A stretch of DNA of 64,000 nt from positions 1 through 64,000 of the forward strand of contig NZ_JAVRIE010000008.1 in NCBI RefSeq assembly GCF_031846165.1, written 5' to 3'. The stretch comes from Glaciecola blandensis (GTDB taxonomy: Bacteria > Pseudomonadota > Gammaproteobacteria > Enterobacterales > Alteromonadaceae). The notes under the pieces were generated by a model. The model was not told where the DNA came from. It saw only the letters and a list, made by a program, of their open reading frames with translations, and made no database searches. Positions 25,779-34,952 of this stretch are shown here, piece after piece; the first letter of the stretch is position 1; the number at the start of each line of letters is the position of its first letter. The translations under genes were made by a program, and so were the position numbers.

Positions 25779-27464
25779 CTACTTTTGGTAAACCTGCTTA
25801 CCATTAATCCATGTTTGTAATACTTCAGTTCCTCTAATTTCTTGACCCGGAATAGTAAAAATATCGCGATCAATGAAAATGAAGTCGGCGCGTTTACCCG
25901 CTTCTAATGTTCCCAAGCTGTCTTCTTGAAATGCTGAGTAGGCCGCGTCTAAGGTAAAGCCTCGAAGCGCTTCTTGCAAAGTGACTTTCTCTTCGGGGAT
26001 CCAACCATCGTTTGGTACGTTTTCACCGCTTTGCCTCGTTACCGCCGCATGTAAACCATGAAAAGCGTTGGCTAATTCAACTGGGAAGTCAGAACCGAAA
26101 GCGATACGAGAACCTTGGGCTAAAAAAGTACGCCAAGCATAGGCACCTTTTAATCGTTGCTTACCAATTCTATCTTCTGCCATATTCATATCGCTGGTGG
26201 CATGAGTCGGTTGCATCGATGGAATAACATCGAGCTCTTTAAATAGCGGGATATCTTCAACCGCGACTACTTGTGCATGCTCTATACGATGACGTTTGGT
26301 GTTATCTGGCACATTTTTAAAGGTGCTTGCGAATTGCTGCAATGCTAATCGGTTCGCTCTATCTCCTATGGCATGGAAGTTCAACTGAAAACCTGACGCC
26401 AATACTTTAGAAAACAAGATCGGTAATTCTTCCTGCGGAGTAACTAATAAACCGTGATTGTCTTTGTCATCTGAATAAGGCTCGATGAGCGCTGCGCCGC
26501 GGCTTCCCAAAGCTCCGTCTCCATATGCTTTTACACTTCGGATACTCAACATATCATCATCAGATTTAATGTGCCCCGCGGCTAACATCTGGTCAATCTT
26601 CGGGTCTGTTGCAGAAAGCATGGCGTAGATCCTAAATTGGAGTGCTTTTTTATCTGCTTGGCTTTTGTAGAAATCATAGACTTGCTTGCTTATCCCCGCA
26701 TCATGAACACTTGTGATACCGAGTGAAAGTAAGTGTTGTGAGGCCGCATTGAGTTGCTCGGTGAGTTGAGATTCATCTGGACTTGGGATGAGTTTTGTCA
26801 CCAAGTACTCAGCATTATCGATTAGCAAGCCGGTGGGTTGGCCATTTTCATCTTTAACAATTTCGCCACCAGAGGGAGAGGGAGTGTTGGCGTCTATTCC
26901 GGCCAATTCAAGCGCAACAGAGTTTACCCAAACTGCGTGTCCATCAACTCTAGCAAGGACGACGGGGCGGTCTTTAATAACTTTGTCTAAACTATGCTTT
27001 TGAGGGAAAGCCTTACTTGGCCAAAGAACCTGATTCCAGCCTCGACCAATTAGCCACTTGTGTTTAGCATTCGATACAGGTTGCGCACTGACAAATGACT
27101 GTACGCGTTTAACTGCTTCTTCTTCGCTCGCTGCACCACGAAGATCAATCTCTAGTAAGTTTTGTCCAAGACCTAAAATGTGCCCATGCGCATCGATAAG
27201 GCCCGGAAGCACGACTTGTCCTTTACCATCGATGTAGGTGTAGCTTTCTTTGGAAGGCTTTTCGCTCAGGTTCATCCCAGTGATAAGATCGCCGTCAAAT
27301 GCAAAATTGGAAAAAGTAATTAATTCCCCCTTTTCATTTAAGGTATAACCTTTGACATCATGTATAAAGGTCTTTGCTATGCCTTGAGAGCTAAAGATAC
27401 TGAGCAATAAAGTAATAATGAAGGTTATTTTGAAACGATTGTTGAGAAACTGTGCCGCTGTCAT
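25779..27464 (-). CDS. Secreted YtcJ-like amidohydrolase
   Basis: Metal-dependent hydrolase of the amidohydrolase superfamily (561 residues), exported by an N-terminal signal (hydrophobic about 12-29, GIAK). The first metal-binding motif is LPGLIDAHGH, followed later by LNFHAIGDRAN, HRIEHAQ and the FGSDFPVE aspartate. The C-terminal ADFIFIDRDIF stretch closes the composite beta domain. The family includes enzymes acting on amides and formamides, and the substrate here is unknown. AAAGGAA lies eight bases before the ATG. It may form an operon with the dehydratase gene upstream on the same strand, 41 bases away. Confidence 0.88.
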   Translation of the reverse strand: MTAAQFLNNRFKITFIITLLLSIFSSQGIAKTFIHDVKGYTLNEKGELITFSNFAFDGDLITGMNLSEKPSKESYTYIDGKGQVVLPGLIDAHGHILGLGQNLLEIDLRGAASEEEAVKRVQSFVSAQPVSNAKHKWLIGRGWNQVLWPSKAFPQKHSLDKVIKDRPVVLARVDGHAVWVNSVALELAGIDANTPSPSGGEIVKDENGQPTGLLIDNAEYLVTKLIPSPDESQLTEQLNAASQHLLSLGITSVHDAGISKQVYDFYKSQADKKALQFRIYAMLSATDPKIDQMLAAGHIKSDDDMLSIRSVKAYGDGALGSRGAALIEPYSDDKDNHGLLVTPQEELPILFSKVLASGFQLNFHAIGDRANRLALQQFASTFKNVPDNTKRHRIEHAQVVAVEDIPLFKELDVIPSMQPTHATSDMNMAEDRIGKQRLKGAYAWRTFLAQGSRIAFGSDFPVELANAFHGLHAAVTRQSGENVPNDGWIPEEKVTLQEALRGFTLDAAYSAFQEDSLGTLEAGKRADFIFIDRDIFTIPGQEIRGTEVLQTWINGKQVYQK

Positions 27465-27505
27465 TTGTATTCCTTTTCAATTAAAAGCTTGTACGTGTGC
27501 TGCGT

Positions 27506-28531
27506 TTACATTGCATCTGGATTAATAATGGGTGGTTGCAATAAGTAGTCAGTTTGCCAAATTTTACTCATTGAGGCTTGGCTTATATTACCACCTGACA
27601 ATAGTACGAGTATTTTTTGGTTTTTGGGCTTATCTGCTATCCAAGCTGCAACTGCAGCCATAGTCATGGCGCAAGTTGGCTCAATATGCAACTTAAGTAG
27701 ATGATGAAGCCATTGAGTCCAATAAGCAATTTGAATTTCGTCGACTTCGTAAAAGTCGTCAACGGATTGCAGTATTTCGAATGTATGGGGGCCGACGCTA
27801 GGTGTTGCCGCTCCATCCGCAAGTGTATCAGGCGGACCATCCAACACTTCAATAAAGCCGCTTTGCAAACTTCTTGCAGCATCATTGGCATTCAGAGGCT
27901 CGGCGCCCACCACTTCAACCGCATCCAGTTTGCCAGCTTTGATCATATCACGAACCGTCACAATAGCACCGGAAAGCAGGCCACCACCGCCACAAGGAGC
28001 GAATACCCCATTAGGCTGTACATTCATTTCTTCTAGTTGCTGCAGAGCTTCAAGAGTAACAGTCCCTTGGCCCGCTATAATATCTGGATGGTTGAATGGC
28101 GGGATCCAAAGGCAGCCATCTTCCTTTCCTGCAGCTTCAACTGCTTGGTCTGCCTCTATACGTGTGTCAAATTGATGAACTTGCGCACCATAAAACTCTG
28201 TTGCAGCTGCTTTGATTGGAGAAATGGTGTTGGCACAATAGATATGCGCAGGAATACCAAATTGGGCAGCTGCAAAGGCTACCGCTTGGGCATGGTTACC
28301 TGAAGAGTTAGCAACAACCTTTTTAGGGAGGACCTGCCTTTCATGACATTTAGCAAGCACATTCATTGCGCCACGTAGTTTAAAGGCACCGGTTCGTTGA
28401 AGACATTCAGCTTTGAAGTAGATCTCATGTCCAAGCCAATGATTTAACAAGCGACTTTGAAAAATGGGCGTTGTTTTGACGACCTTACTGATACGTTCTT
28501 GTGCTGCAGTGATGTCAGCTATATTTATCAT
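27506..28531 (-). CDS. PLP-dependent threonine/serine dehydratase family protein
   Basis: Fold-type II pyridoxal-phosphate enzyme of 341 residues. The Schiff-base lysine lies in GAFKLRGA (about residue 51), SSGNHAQAVA binds the cofactor ring, PCGGGGLLSG binds its phosphate, and LLSGGN lies near the C terminus. There is no C-terminal ACT-like regulatory domain. It is therefore of the catabolic threonine/serine dehydratase or serine racemase kind rather than biosynthetic IlvA. Which amino acid it uses cannot be decided from the sequence. AAGG lies six bases before the ATG. It precedes the amidohydrolase gene on the same strand. Confidence 0.88.
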   Translation of the reverse strand: MINIADITAAQERISKVVKTTPIFQSRLLNHWLGHEIYFKAECLQRTGAFKLRGAMNVLAKCHERQVLPKKVVANSSGNHAQAVAFAAAQFGIPAHIYCANTISPIKAAATEFYGAQVHQFDTRIEADQAVEAAGKEDGCLWIPPFNHPDIIAGQGTVTLEALQQLEEMNVQPNGVFAPCGGGGLLSGAIVTVRDMIKAGKLDAVEVVGAEPLNANDAARSLQSGFIEVLDGPPDTLADGAATPSVGPHTFEILQSVDDFYEVDEIQIAYWTQWLHHLLKLHIEPTCAMTMAAVAAWIADKPKNQKILVLLSGGNISQASMSKIWQTDYLLQPPIINPDAM

Positions 28532-28750
28532 GCGAGACCTTGCCTTGCTTAAAATTAAAACACTTAGGTATATCTACCTACTATAAGTAAAGAATCATTA
28601 TACGCAAACTACGCTTTCGTATAAGTGGCAAACGATCATTAATTTGATACTGTGGAGAGTGTGTTTTGACTTTTGTAAACGTATACAAGTGAAACTCTTC
28701 ACACATTGTCAAAGGAACGACCTAGAATGCAAAATTACTGAGTATTTATT

Positions 28751-30052
28751 GTGAAAAAAACGCTAGTTTCAATTGTTGTGTTAACCGGCTTGCTATCCTT
28801 CAGTTATTACATGTTGGCAGATCAAGCGTTAAAGCCTCAAGCTAGCGCTTGGCTAAATTCGTTTGCCGAACAGATGAAGAACAATAACAATGCTTCGGTC
28901 AGGTTGCTTTCTTTAGGGAAATCGGACCCTAGCTATCAAAATACGATACTTGAAACCTATCATGAACGTCTTGAACAATTTAATAATAGTGAATTGCTCA
29001 GTAATGAAAAGGCAATGCAGTATCCTAATGTCTCGCAATTTGAACCATTTTTATCAAACCCTCTTTTTTGCAATTTTACCGCACCAGATTGCTTTCCTCG
29101 ATTGAACGAAAATAGCGACTATTTAGGAATTGTTTTAACAGAGTTTCAGCCTGAATTACTTGATTTTATGTCTTTAATCGAGCTTGATTCTTTTGAGGCC
29201 GCCAATCCCTTTATTGCCGAGCTTAATCTTGATAATTTGATTTTCCTTTACAAATTAAAAGGAACGGAAATTTATTTTGATATTGAAAACAACAATATTC
29301 AAAAAGCCATGAATGACCTAAAAAATTTAATCGCTCTTAATAGAGTGTTTTTCGAAAAAAGTGACGATTTGCTGAATAAAATAAGTTTTTCAATTAATGC
29401 AGAAAATGTATTTCAGGCACTGCTCATCAAGCTTAAGCGAAGCGAAGAGTTTGATGCTTCTCAGTTTACTAAAGTGTTGCAACCCTTGTCTTTGGGCGAA
29501 ATGTCAGTCAATCAAATTCAAGTGCGTTCCTATGCGAAGAATGCGCGATTAATCAAAGCGGGATTGGCCGCACGAAAAGTAAACACAGATCGTTCTATGT
29601 TAAGTCGATTATGGCATCGCATTATTTATAAAGAGAATATGACCCTGAACAGTATGTTCGATGATTACCTGATGCTATTGATGCCCAGTGATATAACAAA
29701 GCCCGAACTACTTACCTTTTCGGCCCTTATTGAGTCGTCGATGAGAGAGAAGGAACTCGCAAATAGTGAAAACCCTTGGTTTCATAAACTAAAAAATATT
29801 AGCAATACGACAGGCATTGCACTGAAAGATGTTGTGATGCCAAGACAGGTTGATATTTATGAGGCAATTGCCGAGCTAGATTCTCGTTTACAACTGTTGG
29901 CTTGGTTCATACAATTCAACGGAGACAGCGGCGAACTGCATGAAGAAGCAAGTTCTATCGTGAATGAATATACGGGTTTGTCTGCGACGATGATTAATGG
30001 TGACTTATGCCACTTGATTAACAAAAAACCGATTTGCGTACCAAGCCAGTAG
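28751..30052 (+). CDS. Exported protein of unknown function
   Basis: 433 residues not assigned to any family. A signal peptide or anchor is visible (hydrophobic about 5-22). The remainder is mostly helical in character, with many Leu, Asn, Glu and Lys residues. Two cysteine pairs, CNFTAPDC (about 108-115) and CHLINKKPIC at the C terminus, suggest disulfides in the periplasm. The gene starts with GTG and lacks a clear ribosome binding site. It stands alone, divergent from the dehydratase gene and convergent with the peptidase gene. The central part is more AT-rich than its neighbours, which could reflect transfer. Confidence 0.72.
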   Translation: MKKTLVSIVVLTGLLSFSYYMLADQALKPQASAWLNSFAEQMKNNNNASVRLLSLGKSDPSYQNTILETYHERLEQFNNSELLSNEKAMQYPNVSQFEPFLSNPLFCNFTAPDCFPRLNENSDYLGIVLTEFQPELLDFMSLIELDSFEAANPFIAELNLDNLIFLYKLKGTEIYFDIENNNIQKAMNDLKNLIALNRVFFEKSDDLLNKISFSINAENVFQALLIKLKRSEEFDASQFTKVLQPLSLGEMSVNQIQVRSYAKNARLIKAGLAARKVNTDRSMLSRLWHRIIYKENMTLNSMFDDYLMLLMPSDITKPELLTFSALIESSMREKELANSENPWFHKLKNISNTTGIALKDVVMPRQVDIYEAIAELDSRLQLLAWFIQFNGDSGELHEEASSIVNEYTGLSATMINGDLCHLINKKPICVPSQ

Positions 30053-30118
30053 TGGAAAATTTCTCTGATATATCATGACATTGATGCAAAGCTGGTTTGC
30101 ACCAATGCCGATTAATAC

Positions 30119-32356
30119 TTAGTCTTCTTTTTGTAGATGCTTGTCAAAGAAGTTTGTGATCGTATTGTACAGATGAATACCAGTATTCTTGCCACGTATA
30201 CTGTGTTTCTTGCCTGGATAGTCCATCACTTCAAACGGTATCGCTAAGTCTTGCAAATGCTTGTAGAGCATGGTGCTGTGAGTGAAAAGTACATTGTCAT
30301 CAGCCATTCCATGATAGATCAATAAATCTCCACTAAGGTCTTTCGCATAAGGAAAAACAGAGGACGCGGTGTAGGCGTCGTCATCAAGCTTTGGATTACC
30401 CATATATCGTTCAGTGTAATGTGTATCATATAAACGCCAATCAGTTACCGGTGCACCAGAAACGCCTGCTGCAAAGTAGTCTCCACCTTTAAACATTGCC
30501 ATTAGAGTCATGTATCCGCCGTAACTATGTCCATGCACGCCAATTCTGTCTGCATCGACGAAGTCTAAGGTTCGTAAAAATTCAACACCTTTGATTTGAT
30601 CGTCAACTTCGACAAAGCCCATCTTTTTGTACAAAGGATCTTCAAAGGCTTTGCCTCTATTATATGAGCCTCTGTTGTCGATACTAAAAACCACATACCC
30701 TTTATTCACCCAATGCTGCATAAGCAAGCCACGATTACCAGCCCAACGGTTTGTGACAACTTGAACATGCGGACCACCATACAGGTAAACAATAACAGGG
30801 TGTTTACCTTTAAGTTGTTTAGGCTTGTACAGTCTATAGTGAAGGTCTGTACCATCATCCGCTTTAATCGTCCCGAAGTCTGGTTTCACCCACTGGTCCT
30901 GGTAATCATACAAAGGGTGCTCAGCGTTTATTTTGTTTTCGGCTAACCAAGTAATCAGCTCGCCATTCGCTTTATGAAGGCTCATTTGTGGTGGCGAGTT
31001 GATTGTTGAGTGCGAATCTACATAGACCGATGCATCAGAACTGAATGTTGCGCTGTGGTATCGATCTTGCTCACTGAGTCGTTTGATGTCTCCGCTGTTG
31101 ATATTTACGGAGTAAACGTGACTTTCTAATGGCGAATCTTTCCTACCTTGGAAGTAAACTAGGCCATTGTCATCATCCAATGCATTAATGCTTTCAACAA
31201 CCCAGTCACCTTTTGTGAGTTGCTTTACTAACTCGCCGTTATTGCGATACAAATAAATATGTTTGTAGCCATCTCTCTCTGAAGCCCAAATGAAATGTTT
31301 GTTATCCCCTAAAAAATGGAGGTCGAAATGCAAGTTTACCCAAGTATCGCTGGTTTCATTGAGAAGCGTAGTTTGTTCGCCATTATTGATATTCGCAGCA
31401 TTCAAAAATAGTTCTTTTTGGTCACGTGATTGTGTTTGAAAGCTTAAGGTAGATGCATCCATCCACTTGGCTCTTGCTAGGTAAATATCTTTGTTCTCGC
31501 CTAGGTCTAACCAACTCACTTTATCTGTTTTTAAATCAATGACCGCGAGTTCGATGTGCACATTATTTGTGCCGGCTTTTGGGTATTTTTGTTCAATAGT
31601 CGAAATAGAATCAGCATAGATTTCTGAACGCACAATGGTATCAACAGGTGCTTCATCCACTTTGGTAAAGGCAATTTTAGATTCATCAGGCGCCCACCAG
31701 TAGCCGGTCATTCGGCTCATTTCCTCTTGTGCGACAAACTCAGCCATACCATATTTAATGTTGCCACCGCCTGAGGTAGTAATCGCTTTTTCTTTGCCTG
31801 AAGCAATGTCCATCACATACAGGTTTTGCTCTCTCACGTAGGATACAAAGTTACCTTTAGGTGAAAACTTGATGTCTGTTTCAAAAGCGTCTGTTTCAAG
31901 TAGGCGTTTCGCTTTTTTGTCACCTATTTTGAAATAATAAACATCGCCAGCAAGAGGAAATAACAATGCAGTGCCGTCACTGGACCAATCGTAAGTAATA
32001 ATGCCGCTACCATAAACTCGCATTCTTTCTCTTCGTGCTTTTTCTTCATCAGATAATAGCTCTGGGCCAGTATGTAAATCATCTGAATTGAATAGCATTT
32101 GAGTTTTACCTGAGGGAATATGATACTCCCACAAGTCATAACGGTCGTAGTCTTGCTCTTTGCCTTTTAAGAAGGTCACGCGTTGTCCATCTGGTGAAAC
32201 TTGAATTCCTCTAGGCGCGGTGCCCGATAGCGATGGAGATTGGTGTATTCTTTCTATGGATAGACCGAGGCTTGCTGTTGTATCAGAAGTTGCTCCGACA
32301 TTTGCACTTAAGCTGAACCCAAATGCGCATGCTAAAGTAATGATTACTCTTTTCAT
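30119..32356 (-). CDS. Dipeptidyl peptidase IV (S9 family)
   Basis: Secreted serine exopeptidase that releases X-Pro or X-Ala dipeptides from peptide N termini. It has 745 residues with a signal peptide (hydrophobic about 4-22). The N-terminal beta-propeller (about 40-500) contains the substrate-anchoring double glutamate in AQEEMSRMTGYWW. The alpha/beta-hydrolase domain follows, with catalytic Ser611 in GHSYGGY, Asp686 in HGMADDNV and His718 in KKHSIRG. Its presence fits a protein-degrading marine lifestyle. It stands alone, divergent from the next gene. Confidence 0.93.
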   Translation of the reverse strand: MKRVIITLACAFGFSLSANVGATSDTTASLGLSIERIHQSPSLSGTAPRGIQVSPDGQRVTFLKGKEQDYDRYDLWEYHIPSGKTQMLFNSDDLHTGPELLSDEEKARRERMRVYGSGIITYDWSSDGTALLFPLAGDVYYFKIGDKKAKRLLETDAFETDIKFSPKGNFVSYVREQNLYVMDIASGKEKAITTSGGGNIKYGMAEFVAQEEMSRMTGYWWAPDESKIAFTKVDEAPVDTIVRSEIYADSISTIEQKYPKAGTNNVHIELAVIDLKTDKVSWLDLGENKDIYLARAKWMDASTLSFQTQSRDQKELFLNAANINNGEQTTLLNETSDTWVNLHFDLHFLGDNKHFIWASERDGYKHIYLYRNNGELVKQLTKGDWVVESINALDDDNGLVYFQGRKDSPLESHVYSVNINSGDIKRLSEQDRYHSATFSSDASVYVDSHSTINSPPQMSLHKANGELITWLAENKINAEHPLYDYQDQWVKPDFGTIKADDGTDLHYRLYKPKQLKGKHPVIVYLYGGPHVQVVTNRWAGNRGLLMQHWVNKGYVVFSIDNRGSYNRGKAFEDPLYKKMGFVEVDDQIKGVEFLRTLDFVDADRIGVHGHSYGGYMTLMAMFKGGDYFAAGVSGAPVTDWRLYDTHYTERYMGNPKLDDDAYTASSVFPYAKDLSGDLLIYHGMADDNVLFTHSTMLYKHLQDLAIPFEVMDYPGKKHSIRGKNTGIHLYNTITNFFDKHLQKED

Positions 32357-32438
32357 AATATGTTCACGTCGTTAAATGTTATTGTTTTTATGATGAGCTG
32401 AAAGATTAACATAGGCAATTGCTTACCCTAAGGAAAAT

Positions 32439-33068
32439 ATGACGAAAAAATACAAAGCATTGGTGCTCGGCGCGACAGGTTTAGTTGGCAAAGCATTGGT
32501 CAATCAATTATGTAATGACGATCGCTATGAAATTGTTATTTGCTTGGTTCGTGCGCCTTTGCAGCGCGCTAACTATCACGACCCATTGGATAAAATACAA
32601 GCCATAGTCATCGACTTTGATTATCTACAAGACTATCAGGGCTACTTTTCGGTAGACCATGTGTATTGTTGTTTAGGCACGACCATAAAACAGGCCGGAT
32701 CTCAATCGGCATTCCGGCGCGTAGATTTTCAATTTGTTCATATCGCTGCCCAGTTAACTCGCGCACAACGAGCGACTAGTTTTGTATGGATATCTTCTGT
32801 TGGCGCGAATGCTAAAAGCAAGAACTTTTATTTACGCGTAAAAGGCGAGGTGGAAAATGCGATTCTAAGTATGCCACAGCTTGATAATGCCGCTGCCGTG
32901 CGTCCTAGTTTGTTACTCGGGCAACGAGAAGAAAATCGCTTCGCAGAAAACATTGGTATTCGTGTAGCGAGTTTATTGTCTCCTGTTATGAAAGGACCAT
33001 TGGCCAAATATCGGCCAGTCAGTGCTGCACAAGTGGCCTATCAAATGATCAAGCTCCAAGTATTTTAA
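32439..33068 (+). CDS. NAD(P)-binding Rossmann-fold oxidoreductase (atypical SDR)
   Basis: Cytoplasmic 209-residue protein with the nucleotide-binding motif LGATGLVGKALV near the N terminus, CCLGTTIKQAGS (about 75-86) and VRPSLLLGQRE later. It resembles HTATIP2/TIP30-like atypical short-chain dehydrogenases. No substrate can be named, and the usual YxxxK pair is replaced by a weaker NFYLRVKGEVE stretch. CTAAGGAAA precedes the ATG. It is monocistronic as far as seen. Confidence 0.82.
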   Translation: MTKKYKALVLGATGLVGKALVNQLCNDDRYEIVICLVRAPLQRANYHDPLDKIQAIVIDFDYLQDYQGYFSVDHVYCCLGTTIKQAGSQSAFRRVDFQFVHIAAQLTRAQRATSFVWISSVGANAKSKNFYLRVKGEVENAILSMPQLDNAAAVRPSLLLGQREENRFAENIGIRVASLLSPVMKGPLAKYRPVSAAQVAYQMIKLQVF

Positions 33069-33263
33069 ATTTTCTTTGGCGAGGTCAATAAGCGTTAAGC
33101 CCATGTAATCTATAGCGTCACCGAATTTAAACTGGTACTTGGGCAAGATAATCTTTATACTCGCGCGCCTTTACGCTAAAGTTAATTTTGATTTGCATTG
33201 ATAACCTATATAAGAACACACCAAATGTGCTCTCATGGCTAGGTTTAACAAAGGCGGTTCATT

Positions 33264-33632
33264 ATGACTACAGCGATACCAACAATTGTTGAAACACTGA
33301 TAGACAACATTAAAATTGAACAGTTTTGGTGGGATGGTGTGCAAATCAAAATGCCATTTCATTGCGTATATGCGTGCATTCCGAATCCTGTTGCAGACGA
33401 ATGGAAAGTAATCAATGGCATTAAGGTGCCCTTGATTAATGTGGATAAATATACAATCCCTTTATGGGATCCGTTTCATCAAGATATCCATAAAATGCCA
33501 AACCATGCAGTGGTGATCAGTCATCACAAAGGGAATCAGTTCGGCTTGTTTGCTTATCCCGCAGACCATATAGACGAACCTATTTTGCTCTCATGGAGCG
33601 AATGGTTACAAACTCAATCATCACTGCAATGA
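33264..33632 (+). CDS. Small protein of unknown function, possibly CheW-like
   Basis: 122-residue cytoplasmic protein without signal or membrane segment. IPTIVETLI opens it, and VINGIKVPLINVDKYT followed by HAVVISHHKGNQFGLFAYPADHI vaguely recalls the CheW-domain pattern of a ligand-like loop, a Gly-Leu strand and an acidic hinge. The similarity is too weak for assignment. AAAGGCGG lies upstream of the ATG. Neighbours give no functional clue. Confidence 0.65.
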   Translation: MTTAIPTIVETLIDNIKIEQFWWDGVQIKMPFHCVYACIPNPVADEWKVINGIKVPLINVDKYTIPLWDPFHQDIHKMPNHAVVISHHKGNQFGLFAYPADHIDEPILLSWSEWLQTQSSLQ

Positions 33633-33722
33633 GTGCTTAGATTTAGCATTCACGATTGAGGCTTAAGTCGTCTCAATCAATGTGTTTAATCATGTTTCAG
33701 CTAACGACTATTTGGAGAACAC

Positions 33723-34256
33723 ATGCCAATTGTGGCTGAAATATTTGGCGCTATCGCCGTTATTTTCAATTTTATCGGTTATCGACAAACCGACATCAAT
33801 CGCTATCGCTTAATTTCGGCCATAGCCTTACTTAGCGTGAGCATACATTTCTTCCTGTTAGGCAATGCAATGGCAGCAGGGATAGGGTGCCTATTAGCCT
33901 GTATTCGAAATGTGGTTGCAACGCGTTATACCGGAATACCTGTCTTAGTGACTTTTGTCAGCCTAAATTTAGCTTTCTTCTTTATTGAGCTTTTATATTT
34001 AGGCAGTGGCGGCATTATCGCGATTGCCTATGCTTCGTCTTTGATATTTACGGTGGGCTCTATTTCGCTGAAAAGTGCAAAGGCTATTCGACAGTGGTTT
34101 ATACTTGCCGAGCTCTTAGGTCTCATCTTTGCTGTGTTAGTGGGGAGTATCTTTGGTACGGTGTTTAATATCACCAATCTGATGAGTATTCTATTTACGC
34201 TTTATCAAGACCATCGAAGAGAGAAACAAGCAAAAGAGCAGCGACCTGAAAGTTAA
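33723..34256 (+). CDS. YgjV-type inner-membrane protein
   Basis: 177-residue membrane protein with about six hydrophobic segments. VAEIFGAIAVIFNFIGYRQTD at the N terminus and the LSVSIHFFLLGNAMAAG and CIRNVVATRY stretches match the YgjV inner-membrane family, whose function is unknown. TTTGGAGA lies about six bases before the ATG. A strong hairpin terminator follows, shared with the convergent ExbD gene. Confidence 0.8.
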   Translation: MPIVAEIFGAIAVIFNFIGYRQTDINRYRLISAIALLSVSIHFFLLGNAMAAGIGCLLACIRNVVATRYTGIPVLVTFVSLNLAFFFIELLYLGSGGIIAIAYASSLIFTVGSISLKSAKAIRQWFILAELLGLIFAVLVGSIFGTVFNITNLMSILFTLYQDHRREKQAKEQRPES

Positions 34257-34308
34257 AGTCGGTGTATCGTAGCCTCGCAAGTCATAATGACAAAAAAATC
34301 AAGCAAAA

Positions 34309-34337
34309 AAAACGCTGCATCTAGCAGCGTTTTCTAT
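34309..34337. terminator. Bidirectional terminator between ygjV-like and exbD-like genes
   Basis: AAAACGCTGC atcta GCAGCGTTTT, a perfect ten-base stem, has A-rich sequence on the left and a T-containing run on the right. It lies between convergent genes and can serve both. Confidence 0.85.
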
Positions 34338-34353
34338 TTTGGAATTATACGTT

Positions 34354-34761
34354 TTAGTCTTCTTTCACTAAGACTGACACTTTCGTAATACCAGCTAACT
34401 TCACTTGGTCCATTACTTCAACTACGATGCCGTGCTCAGTGTCTTCATGAGCTTGAATCGCTGCAGAATCGGTGTCGTTGTTCGCCAAATAGGTTTGCGC
34501 ATTAGCCACAACTCGACGAATGTCTACAATACGACCAGCCATGAGTATTTGGCCAGTTTCGTCAATACGGATTGACAAAGACTTCGAAGGGTTAGGATTC
34601 TCTGGTTGATTCTCTGGCGGACGGTTAGGCTCTAGACCTTTCTCGGATGAGAAAGTGGTTGTCACGATAAAAAATATCAACATGATAAAGACAATATCGA
34701 GCATGGGCGTCATATCGACTGCTGCATCCTCATCACCGGCGGTATGCTTTTTTCTTTTCAT
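34354..34761 (-). CDS. ExbD/TolR family biopolymer transport protein
   Basis: 135-residue protein with one N-terminal membrane helix and a periplasmic domain. The helix contains VDMTPMLDIVFIMLIFF with the proton-coupling aspartate (about 25), so the motor residue is intact. Members work with an ExbB/TolQ channel to energise TonB-type processes. No exbB, tonB or tolQ gene lies next to it here, so its partner must be elsewhere or it is an orphan. GAAGGAC lies upstream of the ATG at a rather long spacing. It is separated by 190 bases from the next minus-strand operon. Confidence 0.9.
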   Translation of the reverse strand: MKRKKHTAGDEDAAVDMTPMLDIVFIMLIFFIVTTTFSSEKGLEPNRPPENQPENPNPSKSLSIRIDETGQILMAGRIVDIRRVVANAQTYLANNDTDSAAIQAHEDTEHGIVVEVMDQVKLAGITKVSVLVKED

Positions 34762-34952
34762 TTTACACTCAGTCCTTCTTTAAATTACCACTAGTATAAT
34801 CGCTTGGCAGAAAATGAATAGGGGTTTGTAAACTAAATTAACAAAAAATTATGTTCTACCCTCAAAAATATCCGTGAAATTACCTGCTTGGCGACAGATT
34901 GAGCGATGGTATCAAAAAAGAACTACAATCCTCAAATACAAGAAAGCGTGAA

